Shown here in pieces: positions 53,955-62,408 of a stretch of DNA of 64,000 nucleotides. Positions within the stretch are counted from its first letter, which is position 1. Each line of letters begins with the position of its first letter. The notes beneath the pieces were generated by a model, which saw only the letters and a program-made list of their open reading frames with translations, was not told the origin of the DNA and made no database searches. This stretch comes from Longimicrobiales bacterium (GTDB lineage Bacteria; Gemmatimonadota; Gemmatimonadetes; Longimicrobiales; Gaopeijiaceae). A program made the position numbers and the translations under genes. The stretch is from assembly GCA_028823235.1 (NCBI GenBank), contig JAPKBW010000005.1:124001-188000 (forward strand), given 5' to 3'.

Positions 53955-54239
53955 CTACTGGATCGCGTCTTTCAGACCCTTACCAGCCCGGAACGCCGGC
54001 GTGTTCGTGGCCGAGATCTGAATCGTCTCGCCCGTGCGCGGGTTACGGCCCTGACGAGCCTTCCGGTGCTTCGACTCAAAGGTGCCGAAGCCAGTGATCT
54101 GAACGCGCTGCTTGTTTTTGAGGGCTGCGGAGATGATCCCATCAGCCGGAGCGAACATGGCATCAACTGCACGAGCGGCGTCAGCTTTGGTCATACCCGT
54201 GGCGTCGGCGAGGGCATCTACGAGGTCGGACTTGTTCAT
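53955..54239 (-). CDS. hup: HU-family nucleoid DNA-binding protein
   Basis: A 95-residue HU/IHF protein starting at ATG 54239 with GGGAG before it. The order is NKSDLVDALADATGMTKADA, then the hydrophobic core, then the beta-arm region with GFGTFESKHRKARQGRNPRT, and the tip of the arm (RNPRTGETI) with the conserved proline. It wraps and bends DNA as a dimer. The longer frame to 54338 adds an unrelated leader. Gene name hup is generic; alpha/beta or IHF identity cannot be told. Confidence 0.95.
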   Translation of the reverse strand: MNKSDLVDALADATGMTKADAARAVDAMFAPADGIISAALKNKQRVQITGFGTFESKHRKARQGRNPRTGETIQISATNTPAFRAGKGLKDAIQ

Positions 54240-54751
54240 TTGGCGGCTCCCTACGTTAGAAACAGAGTGAAGAGTGTGCGGCCGGAGCCGCTCTGATTTG
54301 CAGGTCCGGAAAGCCTCTCGAAAGAGAGGGTCAAACACTCGAAAATCCGCATGGGATCAAGTGTTTCCGAACCCATGGCTCCTGTACCAAGGTACGGTAC
54401 AGGAGCCGCGAGCGGCCGTCAAGGGAAGAGGGTGCCAAAAACCGCATAAGGCCTAGTTTTTCTGCCCATTGCGACACATTCGCAATGATTCGACCTCGAA
54501 CAGAGAAATTCAACACGAGCGCCGAGCTCGACCGGGCGGGAGTCGCCGTATCGGAGGAGGGTTGCTACTCCTCGACGGTCACGTCGACCAGACGAAAAAC
54601 CCGACCGTACAGACCAAGGCGAGCTACACGGTCAGCATGAGGCCGGACAAACCGACGGCTGAGACTTTGAAGAACGACTTCATGGGGTTCCCCAAAAGAC
54701 GTTGTGCTTCCTGAATCGTCCTGCGGAGCGCAGCGAGCCCGGGTTTCGGTA
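54240..54751. other. Intergenic region upstream of HU with hairpin and possible micro-ORF
   Basis: This 512-base region between IF-1 and HU (both leftward) contains the inverted repeat listed at 54377-54407 and the HU promoter. On the minus strand, ATG 54683 (with GGGGAA upstream) opens a 19-residue peptide MKSFFKVSAVGLSGLMLTV that stops at TAG 54624. Reading past it gives LALVCTVGFFVWST to a stop at 54579, completing a membrane helix. Otherwise I see no gene. Confidence 0.4.
54377..54407. repeat. Perfect 12-bp inverted repeat in HU upstream region
   Basis: GGCTCCTGTACC (54377-54388) and GGTACAGGAGCC (54396-54407) are perfect 12-base inverted arms with a seven-base spacer AAGGTAC. It lies 138 bases upstream of the HU start and could be an operator or an RNA hairpin terminating IF-1 transcription; no T tract follows on the minus strand. 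Confidence 0.55.
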
Positions 54752-54967
54752 CTACTTGTAGCGGTACGTCACGCGACCACGCGATAGGTCGTACGGGGAC
54801 ATCTCGATCTTCACCCGGTCGCCCGCGAGCACCCGGATATAGTTCTGCCTCATCTTGCCCGACAGATAGGCCAGAACCTTGTGGTCATTCTCGAGGGTTA
54901 CGCGGAACGTCGCATTGGGGAGAACCTCGGTAATGGTCCCTTCGATTTCGATCGCGTCTTTCGCCAC
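54752..54967 (-). CDS. infA: Translation initiation factor IF-1
   Basis: A 71-residue S1-fold protein from a GTG at 54967: [20 protein letters not shown], then [40 protein letters not shown] and [10 protein letters not shown]. This is the whole family signature. It binds the ribosomal A site during initiation. The longer frame to 55063 has no family match. It is not next to ribosomal protein genes here, and follows the DUF5916 gene by 130 bases. Confidence 0.97.
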   Translation of the reverse strand: MAKDAIEIEGTITEVLPNATFRVTLENDHKVLAYLSGKMRQNYIRVLAGDRVKIEMSPYDLSRGRVTYRYK

Positions 54968-55097
54968 TACGTGTCGACTTCCGTTGAATCGTGAAGGCCC
55001 TGAAGGGGCCGCATACCTTACACTGACGCTCCGGCTAGGGCAACGAGCAAAGAACACCCCCACCGGGAAAGAAATCCCAACTCAAGGCCACGGATGT

Positions 55098-57518
55098 CTA
55101 CAAACGGAACCGATAGCTCAGCTTCACGAAAAGTCCGTCCTGTGTCGCCTGGACATCCTCGAAGCCGAACGCGGTCGCGTCCTGCATCTTGCGTGTGTAC
55201 CCGAAAAAGAAGACGGTCCCTGGGGACGGCTCATAACCAATGAGTCCCTCAACCCGGAAGTCATGACCCTCTGAGCCGGAGCGAGCCACGCAGCGCCCCT
55301 CGAAGCAACCGTAGAGCGGGAGGCCTGTCTCCGGGTCTCTGAGGTCTGTGCTCACCTGAGAGCCGTACTCAAAGATCCCGCGCAGGAAGAGTGCTCGGGA
55401 GAACTGATACTGAGTCCGGATCCGCGGGATGATGGCCTCGGAATGCTCGACGCCGTCCTGCTCACGATTAAGCCGGCTGTACGTCACTCCGATCTCAGCA
55501 AGCAACGCGCTCGTCGGGTAGAGATTCATACTCACTCGGCTGGACATCGATTTTGCGATCTCCACAGCGACGCCGTACCTGCGATCAAAAATCGGCGTGT
55601 CGCTCCAGGTCAGCATAGCGTTCCCGCGGACGCGTTCCCATTTGTTGATCCAAAGGCCCGTCGTGACGCTCTTCAGCTGACCAAAATTGTCTTGACCAGG
55701 CCGGAATGCATCGAACGATCCGTCCGGATTCCCGACGAACATTCCCTCGTACTGCTCCGGCTGGAATTCGAACATCTTCAGCTTGTAGTTTGCCCAGACG
55801 GTGATGTTGTCCTTGAAACTGAAGCGGCTGTTGAGCTGGATCTCCCCCTCCCCCATGCCCTGCCCGTCCCAGAATCGGTCGTGGTCCCAGTAGCTCTTCA
55901 CTTCAAGCGTGGGATTGATTTGCTCCAGGAACGCGCCGCGACCGCCGAACCACGTGTACGATGCGCGCCCATTCGCCTGCGTCGTTCCAATGCGCTGAAA
56001 GAAACCACTGCCCGGGTCAAACAGCGGTTGCGTGTCCTCAAGTTCCGCGTTCATCGAGAACGTCCGACCCGCACGCTCGAATCGGAACGAACCCATCCGA
56101 CCCTCAGACCGCTCGGCCAGATTCTCGTTGTTGGTAAAACTCTGCGCGCCCATCAACGTGAACGTGTAGCGCCCGCCAAGTTGAATCCGAGCGTCCGCAC
56201 CACCGACACGATTGAAATCGGCCGACGAAATCGTGCGGTCGGTGTAAACGGCACCCATGGTAGACGACGCTCCAATGTCGGCCCGCGCGCGCACGAGGTT
56301 CACATAGACGTCCGGTCCATCGGCAGAGAAAGTCTCATCAATGGCGCCGAGGTAGCCCATGTTCAGACCGCCCACTTTCCCTGTCAGTTTTCCGCCGGCG
56401 ATCGGGTTCTCTACCGTCCGGGTGTAAACCAGCTGCTTGGGCATCCCGAATATCTCTGTCCCTTCGAGAAAGAAGGGACGCTTCTCTGGATAAAACAGAG
56501 CGAAGCGTTCGTTGACCTGCACCTGCCCGGCATCGGCCTCGATCTGGCTGAAGTCAGGGTTGTAGGTCGCATCGAGCGTGAGGTTGGAGGTCAGGCCATA
56601 TGTGGCGTTGAAGCCGAACTCACCTTCGGGGTCCTGATGATTGAAGTCGCCGAGCTCGTCGATCTTGCCGCCCCTCGAGCCTGTCAGGAACGGATTGATC
56701 TCCATGAACAGGCCCATGTCCAAGTTACGAAGCCCCGTCAGCTTGCCAGCCTGCGTGAGCTTGTTCGCCACGTCTCCGGTGATGGGCGCCCAAGAGCTCT
56801 TGTAACCGTTCCGCTGGATGTTGCGCTCGACCTGAAGTCCCCAGACCTGCTCGTCCAGCTCCGGAAAACGAAGGCTCTTGAACGGGATCCTTATCTCCGC
56901 CTCGTAGCCCCACTCCGTCAGGTGCGCGCCGGAATCCCAGAGGAAGTCGGGGTTCTGGTCGATCGGCGACCCGAAACTGCCGTGGCCGCGACGGCCAGTC
57001 CCACCGCCACTTTCGTTCCAGAGGCCGTCGTGCTGAACGCCGAGCGGGTTCACCGTGAAGACATAGGCACGCCGCTGATCGTCGAAAGTGTCGAGCACGA
57101 AGCGGATATAGTCATCAGAAAACGTGAACGAATCGCGCTCCGACAATGTGGCCCGAATCTCGCTCGGATTCTCGTCGTAGGCCCGGACAGCGAAGTAGAT
57201 CGCGTCCGAATCAACCAACACCAGCACCTCGGTGCGCTGTGAGGCCGCGGACCCTTCGATGGGATCGTACTGGGTGAAGCCGTCCAGGAGAGCAGCCTGC
57301 TCCCAAGACACGTCATCGAGTCGGCCGTCAATGTCGATGTCGGCAGATTCGACTGAGGGCGTCGCTACTTCGATCTGTGCGGCGGCCCCGGTATAGCGTG
57401 CGGCCGCGGTCGGCTCGGGCTCGGTGCCCGCGACGGGGCCACGTGGCCGAGCAGGGTCATCTCCGCCCGATGTGAGTATGGCGGCCGCGACGGCCACCTG
57501 AAAAAAGGACTGGATCAT
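55098..57518 (-). CDS. DUF5916-type outer-membrane protein with CBM9-like domain
   Basis: An 806-residue exported protein. The N-terminus is a signal or anchor with a low-complexity stretch to about residue 45. A CBM9-like beta-sandwich follows (SADIDIDGRLDDVSWEQAAL, then AIYFAVRAYDENPSEIRATL, AEIRIPFKSLRFPELDEQVW). The rest is a large barrel of the DUF5916 type (LTLDATYNPDFSQIEADAGQ, EKRPFFLEGTEIF), ending KLSYRFRL with a terminal aromatic and basic pattern. DUF5916 proteins lie beside peptidases and glycan genes, but their function is unknown. It is divergent from the zinc-ribbon/NudC pair. Confidence 0.87.
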   Translation of the reverse strand: MIQSFFQVAVAAAILTSGGDDPARPRGPVAGTEPEPTAAARYTGAAAQIEVATPSVESADIDIDGRLDDVSWEQAALLDGFTQYDPIEGSAASQRTEVLVLVDSDAIYFAVRAYDENPSEIRATLSERDSFTFSDDYIRFVLDTFDDQRRAYVFTVNPLGVQHDGLWNESGGGTGRRGHGSFGSPIDQNPDFLWDSGAHLTEWGYEAEIRIPFKSLRFPELDEQVWGLQVERNIQRNGYKSSWAPITGDVANKLTQAGKLTGLRNLDMGLFMEINPFLTGSRGGKIDELGDFNHQDPEGEFGFNATYGLTSNLTLDATYNPDFSQIEADAGQVQVNERFALFYPEKRPFFLEGTEIFGMPKQLVYTRTVENPIAGGKLTGKVGGLNMGYLGAIDETFSADGPDVYVNLVRARADIGASSTMGAVYTDRTISSADFNRVGGADARIQLGGRYTFTLMGAQSFTNNENLAERSEGRMGSFRFERAGRTFSMNAELEDTQPLFDPGSGFFQRIGTTQANGRASYTWFGGRGAFLEQINPTLEVKSYWDHDRFWDGQGMGEGEIQLNSRFSFKDNITVWANYKLKMFEFQPEQYEGMFVGNPDGSFDAFRPGQDNFGQLKSVTTGLWINKWERVRGNAMLTWSDTPIFDRRYGVAVEIAKSMSSRVSMNLYPTSALLAEIGVTYSRLNREQDGVEHSEAIIPRIRTQYQFSRALFLRGIFEYGSQVSTDLRDPETGLPLYGCFEGRCVARSGSEGHDFRVEGLIGYEPSPGTVFFFGYTRKMQDATAFGFEDVQATQDGLFVKLSYRFRL

Positions 57519-57669
57519 CTATATCATCTTGTTAGTGGTGCGTCTTTCATAAGCTTGTGATATCGACCTAAATCATCTGGGCGAGACAAGTCTGCAGCCC
57601 AAGCCTGTTGTATAGTGTCGGCTGAGAAATGACACGCCGTACATCTTCCGTGCTGAGAGCCACTCTCAA

Positions 57670-57885
57670 ATGACTCGTAGAGAACGTTTCACCAATGACG
57701 AGGCTCAACTTCTGCGGTCCGCGTTCCGGGACGGCGAATCACTCGCCTGTCCTCGATGCAAAAGTCCTCTCGACCGCCGAGCAGTTCCGCCCCGCCCCGA
57801 CGTCTCTTACGTGAGAGACCGAGTCTGGGTTTCGTGTGCCGTATGTCACGCAACGATGGTGCTGGACAGGCGACAGCCCGAATGA
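57670..57885 (+). CDS. Small zinc-ribbon protein
   Basis: A 71-residue protein with two CxxC pairs: LACPRCKSPLDRRAVPP and VSCAVCHATMVLDRR, which would bind one zinc ion. It starts at ATG 57670 and its stop overlaps the NudC start (ATGA), so it is co-translated with that enzyme. The function is unknown; small ribbons of this kind often bind nucleic acid or protein. Confidence 0.8.
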   Translation: MTRRERFTNDEAQLLRSAFRDGESLACPRCKSPLDRRAVPPRPDVSYVRDRVWVSCAVCHATMVLDRRQPE

Positions 57886-58673
57886 CAGGAGAACTGCGCG
57901 TCATCGCTTTCGCGGGCACGAGACTGATTATGAAAGTCGAGGGTGACACGCTTCGGTTCCCGCAGTTCGACGAACTTGAGGCCGCAATCGGCGGGGATAT
58001 GCTGTCGGCTGCAGGCCTGCCCGCAGCCGACGGAGGCTTGACCAGCGAGTCGCTCATCTCTCTCCCGGAGAACTTAGAGTTGCCTGGGAACTTTCGAATC
58101 GACGGGCTTCGCGCCGCGTATCACGCGCTCAACAAGGCCGACTTCCGGGCGGCGGGCCGGGCTCGCCAGATCATCGAGTGGCACAGAACGCACCGATTCT
58201 GCTCGCGATGCGGCACCGCAACCGAGCGCGAGCTGCGGCAGGATTCGATGACCTGCCCGTCCTGTGGGCAGAGGCACTTTCCGCGCGTCGCGCCAGCAGT
58301 GATCGTACTCGTGCAGCGAGGGCGCCAGGCGCTCCTCGGGCGCTCACCCCACTTCACGGAGGGCGTCTACTCGACCCTGGCGGGCTTCGTCGAACCCGGC
58401 GAGTCGCTCGAGGAATGCGTCCACCGCGAGATCGCCGAAGAAGTCGGTGTCCGAGTCGGCAATCTTCGATATTTCGCTAGTCAGCCGCACTCCTTTCCTA
58501 ACTCACTCATGGTCGGCTTCGTCGCTGACTGGATCGAGGGTGGGATTCAGATCGATGCGCAGGAAATTGAGGACGCGCGCTGGTTCGACCGGGATCGGCT
58601 ACCGACCCTGCCCCACCCGATGTCGATCGCCCACGCCTTGATTAAGGACTTCGTGGAGCGAACTGCACCCTAG
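57882..58673 (+). CDS. nudC: NADH pyrophosphatase NudC (Nudix family)
   Basis: A 263-residue enzyme. The N-terminal domain is followed by a zinc ribbon (FCSRCGTATERELRQDSMTC, PSCGQRHFPRVAPAVIVL). The Nudix box is GFVEPGESLEECVHREIAEE VGV in two parts, and the family signature SQPHSFPNSLMVGF follows. Reaction: NAD(H) to NMN(H) + AMP, and removal of 5'-NAD caps from RNA. The ATG at 57882 overlaps the zinc-ribbon gene stop. Its stop overlaps the convergent PorV-like gene end by four bases. Confidence 0.95.
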   Translation: MTGELRVIAFAGTRLIMKVEGDTLRFPQFDELEAAIGGDMLSAAGLPAADGGLTSESLISLPENLELPGNFRIDGLRAAYHALNKADFRAAGRARQIIEWHRTHRFCSRCGTATERELRQDSMTCPSCGQRHFPRVAPAVIVLVQRGRQALLGRSPHFTEGVYSTLAGFVEPGESLEECVHREIAEEVGVRVGNLRYFASQPHSFPNSLMVGFVADWIEGGIQIDAQEIEDARWFDRDRLPTLPHPMSIAHALIKDFVERTAP

Positions 58674-59656
58674 CGCCATCGCAGTCCGAAGCGATGGGAA
58701 CCGCCCTCATACGCATTAGGGGACTCCGGATCGCCGGTGTATTCCTTAAAGGGACGGAACGCCCACTCGATCGTGATCTCATCGCCCCAGAACGCAAGTC
58801 CGGTCGTAAACGGCTTGGCCTCACTACCGCCGGGGACACTCTGGAATCCTGCCCGCACGACGAACGTGCGACCCTGCACCGGCCAGTACCCGATCTCGAC
58901 GCCCCCGCCGTAGGTCACCTCGTCATCGGCGAAGCCGAGGTTTGCGGCATAGCCCAAGTCGAAGATCCCGACCTGCTGACCATACCCACCCGCACCAAGC
59001 ACGACCTTCGCTAGTCCGGCCCCCGAATCGACAATCGGCTTTTTTCCGAGATCATGGACTGTCAGTCCGATTGCCAGAGGCCCTACGTCCCGAGCCACCC
59101 CGATATCGAACAGAACGACGCTCTGCCGATCGCTATCGACCCTCTGGTCCACGAGATCGACCCCGATGCCGAGATCGATGTCGAAGAAAGTTTTTCGGGC
59201 ATATCCGATCGTGGCTACCCTCTCGGAGACCGGAACGGATCCGAAACCGAAGAGGTGATCCTGACCCGCCGGCGCGGCGAGCACGCCAGCCCCGAACGCA
59301 CTGTACTGCAGCGTCCGCACACCGATGCCGACGCCTCCGCCAAGCCACTGAACCGCCGCCGACACCGTGGCCGAACTGCTGTTGGCACCCCACCGCTGGA
59401 TCTCGAAGCCGACGCCCGACGCTCCAGCAAGCAGGGCGGGATGGTAGAAGAGAGCGTCCGCATGGCCCGCATTCATAATGTATGAGTCACCGAGGGCCAT
59501 CGCTCTCGTCGAAGCAGGCAACTGGGTGGTCTTCGGCAGTACACCAGCCGTCTGCGCACTGACTTCAGTGGCTGTGACTCCAAGCATCAGGGCGAGAACC
59601 GAGAGCAGGCCCGAGCAGCAGAGGTCGAACGTCTGCGTCCGCGTAGAGGAGATCAT
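58670..59656 (-). CDS. PorV/PorQ-like outer-membrane beta-barrel protein
   Basis: A 328-residue exported protein with a signal peptide (SVLALMLGVTATEVSAQ). ASTRAMALGDSYIMNAGHAD, then ALFYHPALLAG, is the opening of PorV/UPF0164 barrels, in which a helix plugs a 14-stranded barrel. Strands follow (VGIGVRTLQYSAFGAGVLA, RVATIGYARKTFFDIDLGIG, QVGIFDLGYAANLGFADDEV), ending SHRFGLRWR with a terminal aromatic. Such proteins carry surface-bound or secreted proteins in type IX and related systems in relatives. No type IX core genes are in the window. The start overlaps the hydrolase stop on the same strand by one base. Confidence 0.85.
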   Translation of the reverse strand: MISSTRTQTFDLCCSGLLSVLALMLGVTATEVSAQTAGVLPKTTQLPASTRAMALGDSYIMNAGHADALFYHPALLAGASGVGFEIQRWGANSSSATVSAAVQWLGGGVGIGVRTLQYSAFGAGVLAAPAGQDHLFGFGSVPVSERVATIGYARKTFFDIDLGIGVDLVDQRVDSDRQSVVLFDIGVARDVGPLAIGLTVHDLGKKPIVDSGAGLAKVVLGAGGYGQQVGIFDLGYAANLGFADDEVTYGGGVEIGYWPVQGRTFVVRAGFQSVPGGSEAKPFTTGLAFWGDEITIEWAFRPFKEYTGDPESPNAYEGGSHRFGLRWR

Positions 59657-61623
59657 CAGCTGCCCTCCACACGCGCGCCGAGGAATCCCGGATCCAGGTC
59701 ACTGAAGCCAACCTGATCGATAATGACCTCTCCCGCGTGCACTTGGTCGAAGACGAAGCTGATCTGGGTGATCTGCCGCACATCGAGTGATCGATTGTCC
59801 GCCAGGAAATCCCGCAACGGAATTGAGTAGGTCTGTAAAATCATCTCCCAATGCGTCTGGAATCGGGCCGCCTCGCGGTCTCCTCTCCGCATTACGTACG
59901 TATCCAGAGGGCGTCGCACTGCGCCATACTCACTCAGCGTTACGCGAGCCATTCGCCCGGACGAGTCGAGCAACTCAATGGAGAGATCCACATCTGGGTC
60001 TTCCTCCTCTTCGTCGTCATCCCCTCCACGACCAGCGGCGTCCGTCTCATCGTCCTCGTTGTCCTCCTCTTCTTCCTCGTCATCCTCCGAGGTCGGCGCT
60101 TTCCGCGGTCCCGGGACGTCGTTTGTCGGGGCAAGCATGAAGTCCAGCGTCGAGCCCGCCGAGAGTCGCCAGTCCGCCGCGAGTCCAGCGGGCAGGCCTA
60201 GCGTGTATCGTGCGGTCGGGCCGTGGGCCGTGGTATCTGGGCCCGCCATCCGGTTGTTCCAGCCGACCGTAACTCCCTGATTGTCCTGGGAAGCTGAGGT
60301 ATTGGCCCGATTACTGGAACGGAGGAGCAGGTTCGCCTCTTTCCATGTGGCGAGGGAGTCACCAGCAATCGTCACGCCGTGCTCACTTCCACTGGTGACG
60401 TCGATGTCTTCCTCGAAATCAGCGAGCGGCCGAAACGCGCTGGTCTCGAAGCGGGTGATGTACATCGTTTCCGGAAGCCACTCGCCAATGACCCGATGAT
60501 CGCGAAAGATCGGTAGGTAGCTCTTGTCCCCTCGCGTCACGACCTCGAGAAAAGCCGAGACATAGATCTCGGCGAACCGGCGCTGGTCCTCCTCTGGAAT
60601 CAGGCCACGGAGGTCGAGGATCCGTGCGCTGCGAGGGCCACTGTCGTGTGAGCCCCAGACGCTGTTCCACTGACCATGGTTCGCGCGATAGACGTACACC
60701 GCGGACTTGAAGTTGAACGTATCAGGGTCATTGAACTTCATTCGATCGTAGATGCGGAGACCGTGGAAGCTGGTCACGTCCCCGTCGTGCGACCCATGGA
60801 AGGTCAGGTAGCTCATGTCCTCAACGACCACGGGACGGCCGGTCGGGAGATACTGCCCGTCGACCGGTGCAATCGAGATGATCCCCTTGATGTCGTATCC
60901 GAAATCGAACTTGAGGGAGGCGTCGTCCGGGTAGTGTGTCAGGTCGTTGAACGCAGCCGCGTTCGCCACCGCTTCTCCACCCCGGGAGTGACCCATGAGC
61001 ACAATATTGCTCATGTCGACCTTGCCCTCGAACGGATTTCCAGCCTCGGCGTTGAACTCCTCGAATAGCTGCACATGGCGCAGGAGGAACCACCCGCGCG
61101 CGTCATTCTCACCGCGAATGCCGCCGTTGATGAAGTTCTCATCCACGCTCACCAAGATGTATCCACGACTCGCCAGCAACTCTCCGAAGTAGTCGTACCC
61201 GGGGTCGGAAAAGTCCCGCATGTCGTGGTTTCCGTGGACGACCAGAACCAACGGGAAAGGCCCTTCACCATCGGGATACCACACCCGCGCGTTGAGGGGC
61301 ATCTCCTTCGGCGTGAAGTCCCAGTAGTCGTTCCGTTCGGACGCCGAGGCTCCCAGGCTCACCATCTTCGACACGTCCACAGTCGGCGTCGTGATCGCAA
61401 CCGAATCCCTATACTCGGGACGGTTCTTGTCCGTACCAGAGCCGTAGTAGAGCGCCTGCACTCCGAACGAGCCGGGCTGGCCGGGGTCGGGCGCCTCGAG
61501 GATCTGCCGAGCGAGCACCACATCGGCATCGCTCGGCGTCAGCTTGAGTGCAGGCGTGCACGCTGTCACGCCCAAGATCGCCACCGCGGACCACTGAATC
61601 ACTTTCGTCATGGAAACCATCAT
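59656..61623 (-). CDS. Alpha/beta-hydrolase lipoprotein with acidic insertion
   Basis: About 655 residues with a lipoprotein signal (VAILGVTAC). The catalytic domain has LVVHGNHDMRDF (oxyanion hole), the nucleophile Ser in NIVLMGHSRGGEAVANAAAF and the acid and His regions in LTFHGSHDGDVTSF and ANHGQWNSVWG. The C-terminal part is a beta-sandwich with an Asp/Glu-rich insertion of about 40 residues (DDEEEEEDNEDDETDAAG...DDDEEEEDPD). The insertion may bind metal or act as a spacer. ATG 61623 has GAAGGGG five bases upstream, so I chose it over 61647 and 61611. It belongs to an exported hydrolase family of unknown substrate. Confidence 0.88.
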   Translation of the reverse strand: MMVSMTKVIQWSAVAILGVTACTPALKLTPSDADVVLARQILEAPDPGQPGSFGVQALYYGSGTDKNRPEYRDSVAITTPTVDVSKMVSLGASASERNDYWDFTPKEMPLNARVWYPDGEGPFPLVLVVHGNHDMRDFSDPGYDYFGELLASRGYILVSVDENFINGGIRGENDARGWFLLRHVQLFEEFNAEAGNPFEGKVDMSNIVLMGHSRGGEAVANAAAFNDLTHYPDDASLKFDFGYDIKGIISIAPVDGQYLPTGRPVVVEDMSYLTFHGSHDGDVTSFHGLRIYDRMKFNDPDTFNFKSAVYVYRANHGQWNSVWGSHDSGPRSARILDLRGLIPEEDQRRFAEIYVSAFLEVVTRGDKSYLPIFRDHRVIGEWLPETMYITRFETSAFRPLADFEEDIDVTSGSEHGVTIAGDSLATWKEANLLLRSSNRANTSASQDNQGVTVGWNNRMAGPDTTAHGPTARYTLGLPAGLAADWRLSAGSTLDFMLAPTNDVPGPRKAPTSEDDEEEEEDNEDDETDAAGRGGDDDEEEEDPDVDLSIELLDSSGRMARVTLSEYGAVRRPLDTYVMRRGDREAARFQTHWEMILQTYSIPLRDFLADNRSLDVRQITQISFVFDQVHAGEVIIDQVGFSDLDPGFLGARVEGS

Positions 61624-61705
61624 GGCGTCCCCTTCGGAGGCTGGCAATCAGATGTCGGGTTGTTTAGCCTTGGCATCTGAAATTGCCCAGCACATGGAGT
61701 AAAGA

Positions 61706-62179
61706 ATGGCCAACCCAACGGTCACAATTGAGACGAATCACGGCACCATCGTTGCCGAGATGTTCATGGACGTCGCGCCGAAAACCGCCGGCAACTTCAT
61801 TGACCTCGCAAAAAAGGGGTATTACGACGACCTCGTCTTCCATCGCGTGATCAGGGATTTCATGATCCAAGGTGGTTGCCCGGACGGAAGGGGAACTGGT
61901 GGTCCCGGCTATAGCATCCCGGATGAATTCGCGCCTGGCCTCACGCACGACGTCGCGGGCTACTTCTCGATGGCGAACTCGGGCCCGAACACGGGCGGAT
62001 CGCAGTTCTTCATCACTCTTGCCCCGACCACGTGGCTGGATGGCAAGCACGCGATCTTCGGCAAGGTCACCGCTGGCATGGACGTGGTCGAGGCGATTGG
62101 CGTCACAGAGACCGGTATGGGTGACCGCCCTGCCGACGACGTCGTAATGAAGAGCGTAACGGTCAGCGAGAGCGAGTAG
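61706..62179 (+). CDS. Cyclophilin-type peptidyl-prolyl isomerase
   Basis: A 157-residue single-domain cyclophilin. TNHGTIVAEMFMDVAPKTAG precedes the active-site region VFHRVIRDFMIQGGCPDGRG (Arg of FHRVIxxFMIQGG), FSMANSGPNTGGSQFFITLA and the substrate loop WLDGKHAIFGKV. It catalyses cis-trans proline isomerisation, probably in the cytoplasm since no signal peptide is present. GGAG lies seven bases before ATG 61706. Confidence 0.96.
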   Translation: MANPTVTIETNHGTIVAEMFMDVAPKTAGNFIDLAKKGYYDDLVFHRVIRDFMIQGGCPDGRGTGGPGYSIPDEFAPGLTHDVAGYFSMANSGPNTGGSQFFITLAPTTWLDGKHAIFGKVTAGMDVVEAIGVTETGMGDRPADDVVMKSVTVSESE

Positions 62180-62233
62180 GCCGATCGCCCGCCAGTGACA
62201 CGACTGCGCAAGACGCGGTTCTCTTGCGATACT

Positions 62234-62263
62234 GAGGCCGGACTCCGAAAAGGGTCCGGCCTC
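62234..62263. terminator. GC-rich hairpin after cyclophilin gene
   Basis: GAGGCCGGAC (62234-62243) and GTCCGGCCTC (62254-62263) are perfect 10-base arms with a ten-base loop. It follows the cyclophilin stop by 54 bases. It has no T tract, so its strength as a terminator is uncertain; the 140 bases to the next gene end hold nothing else I can name. Confidence 0.55.
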
Positions 62264-62408
62264 TCGTGTTGGCGGCATCGCTGCGAGCGCGTCGTTTTAT
62301 CCACAATCCGCAGCTAATGCGAATCACACTGCCTGCCGTGTAGTACGCACCGACGATTCCTGACACGTATCGGGTGTCGGTCGCGATCGTCCTTCGACTC
62401 GCTTCTTC

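Noticed and set aside
54377-54407. Inverted repeat read as a riboswitch
   Set aside because: It is a simple perfect hairpin with no conserved riboswitch core; only repeat or operator status is supported.
55443-57242. A 599-residue plus-strand frame across the DUF5916 gene
   Set aside because: It is long but is the antisense of a clearly conserved gene; composition is rich in Arg, Val and His as expected for an antisense shadow.
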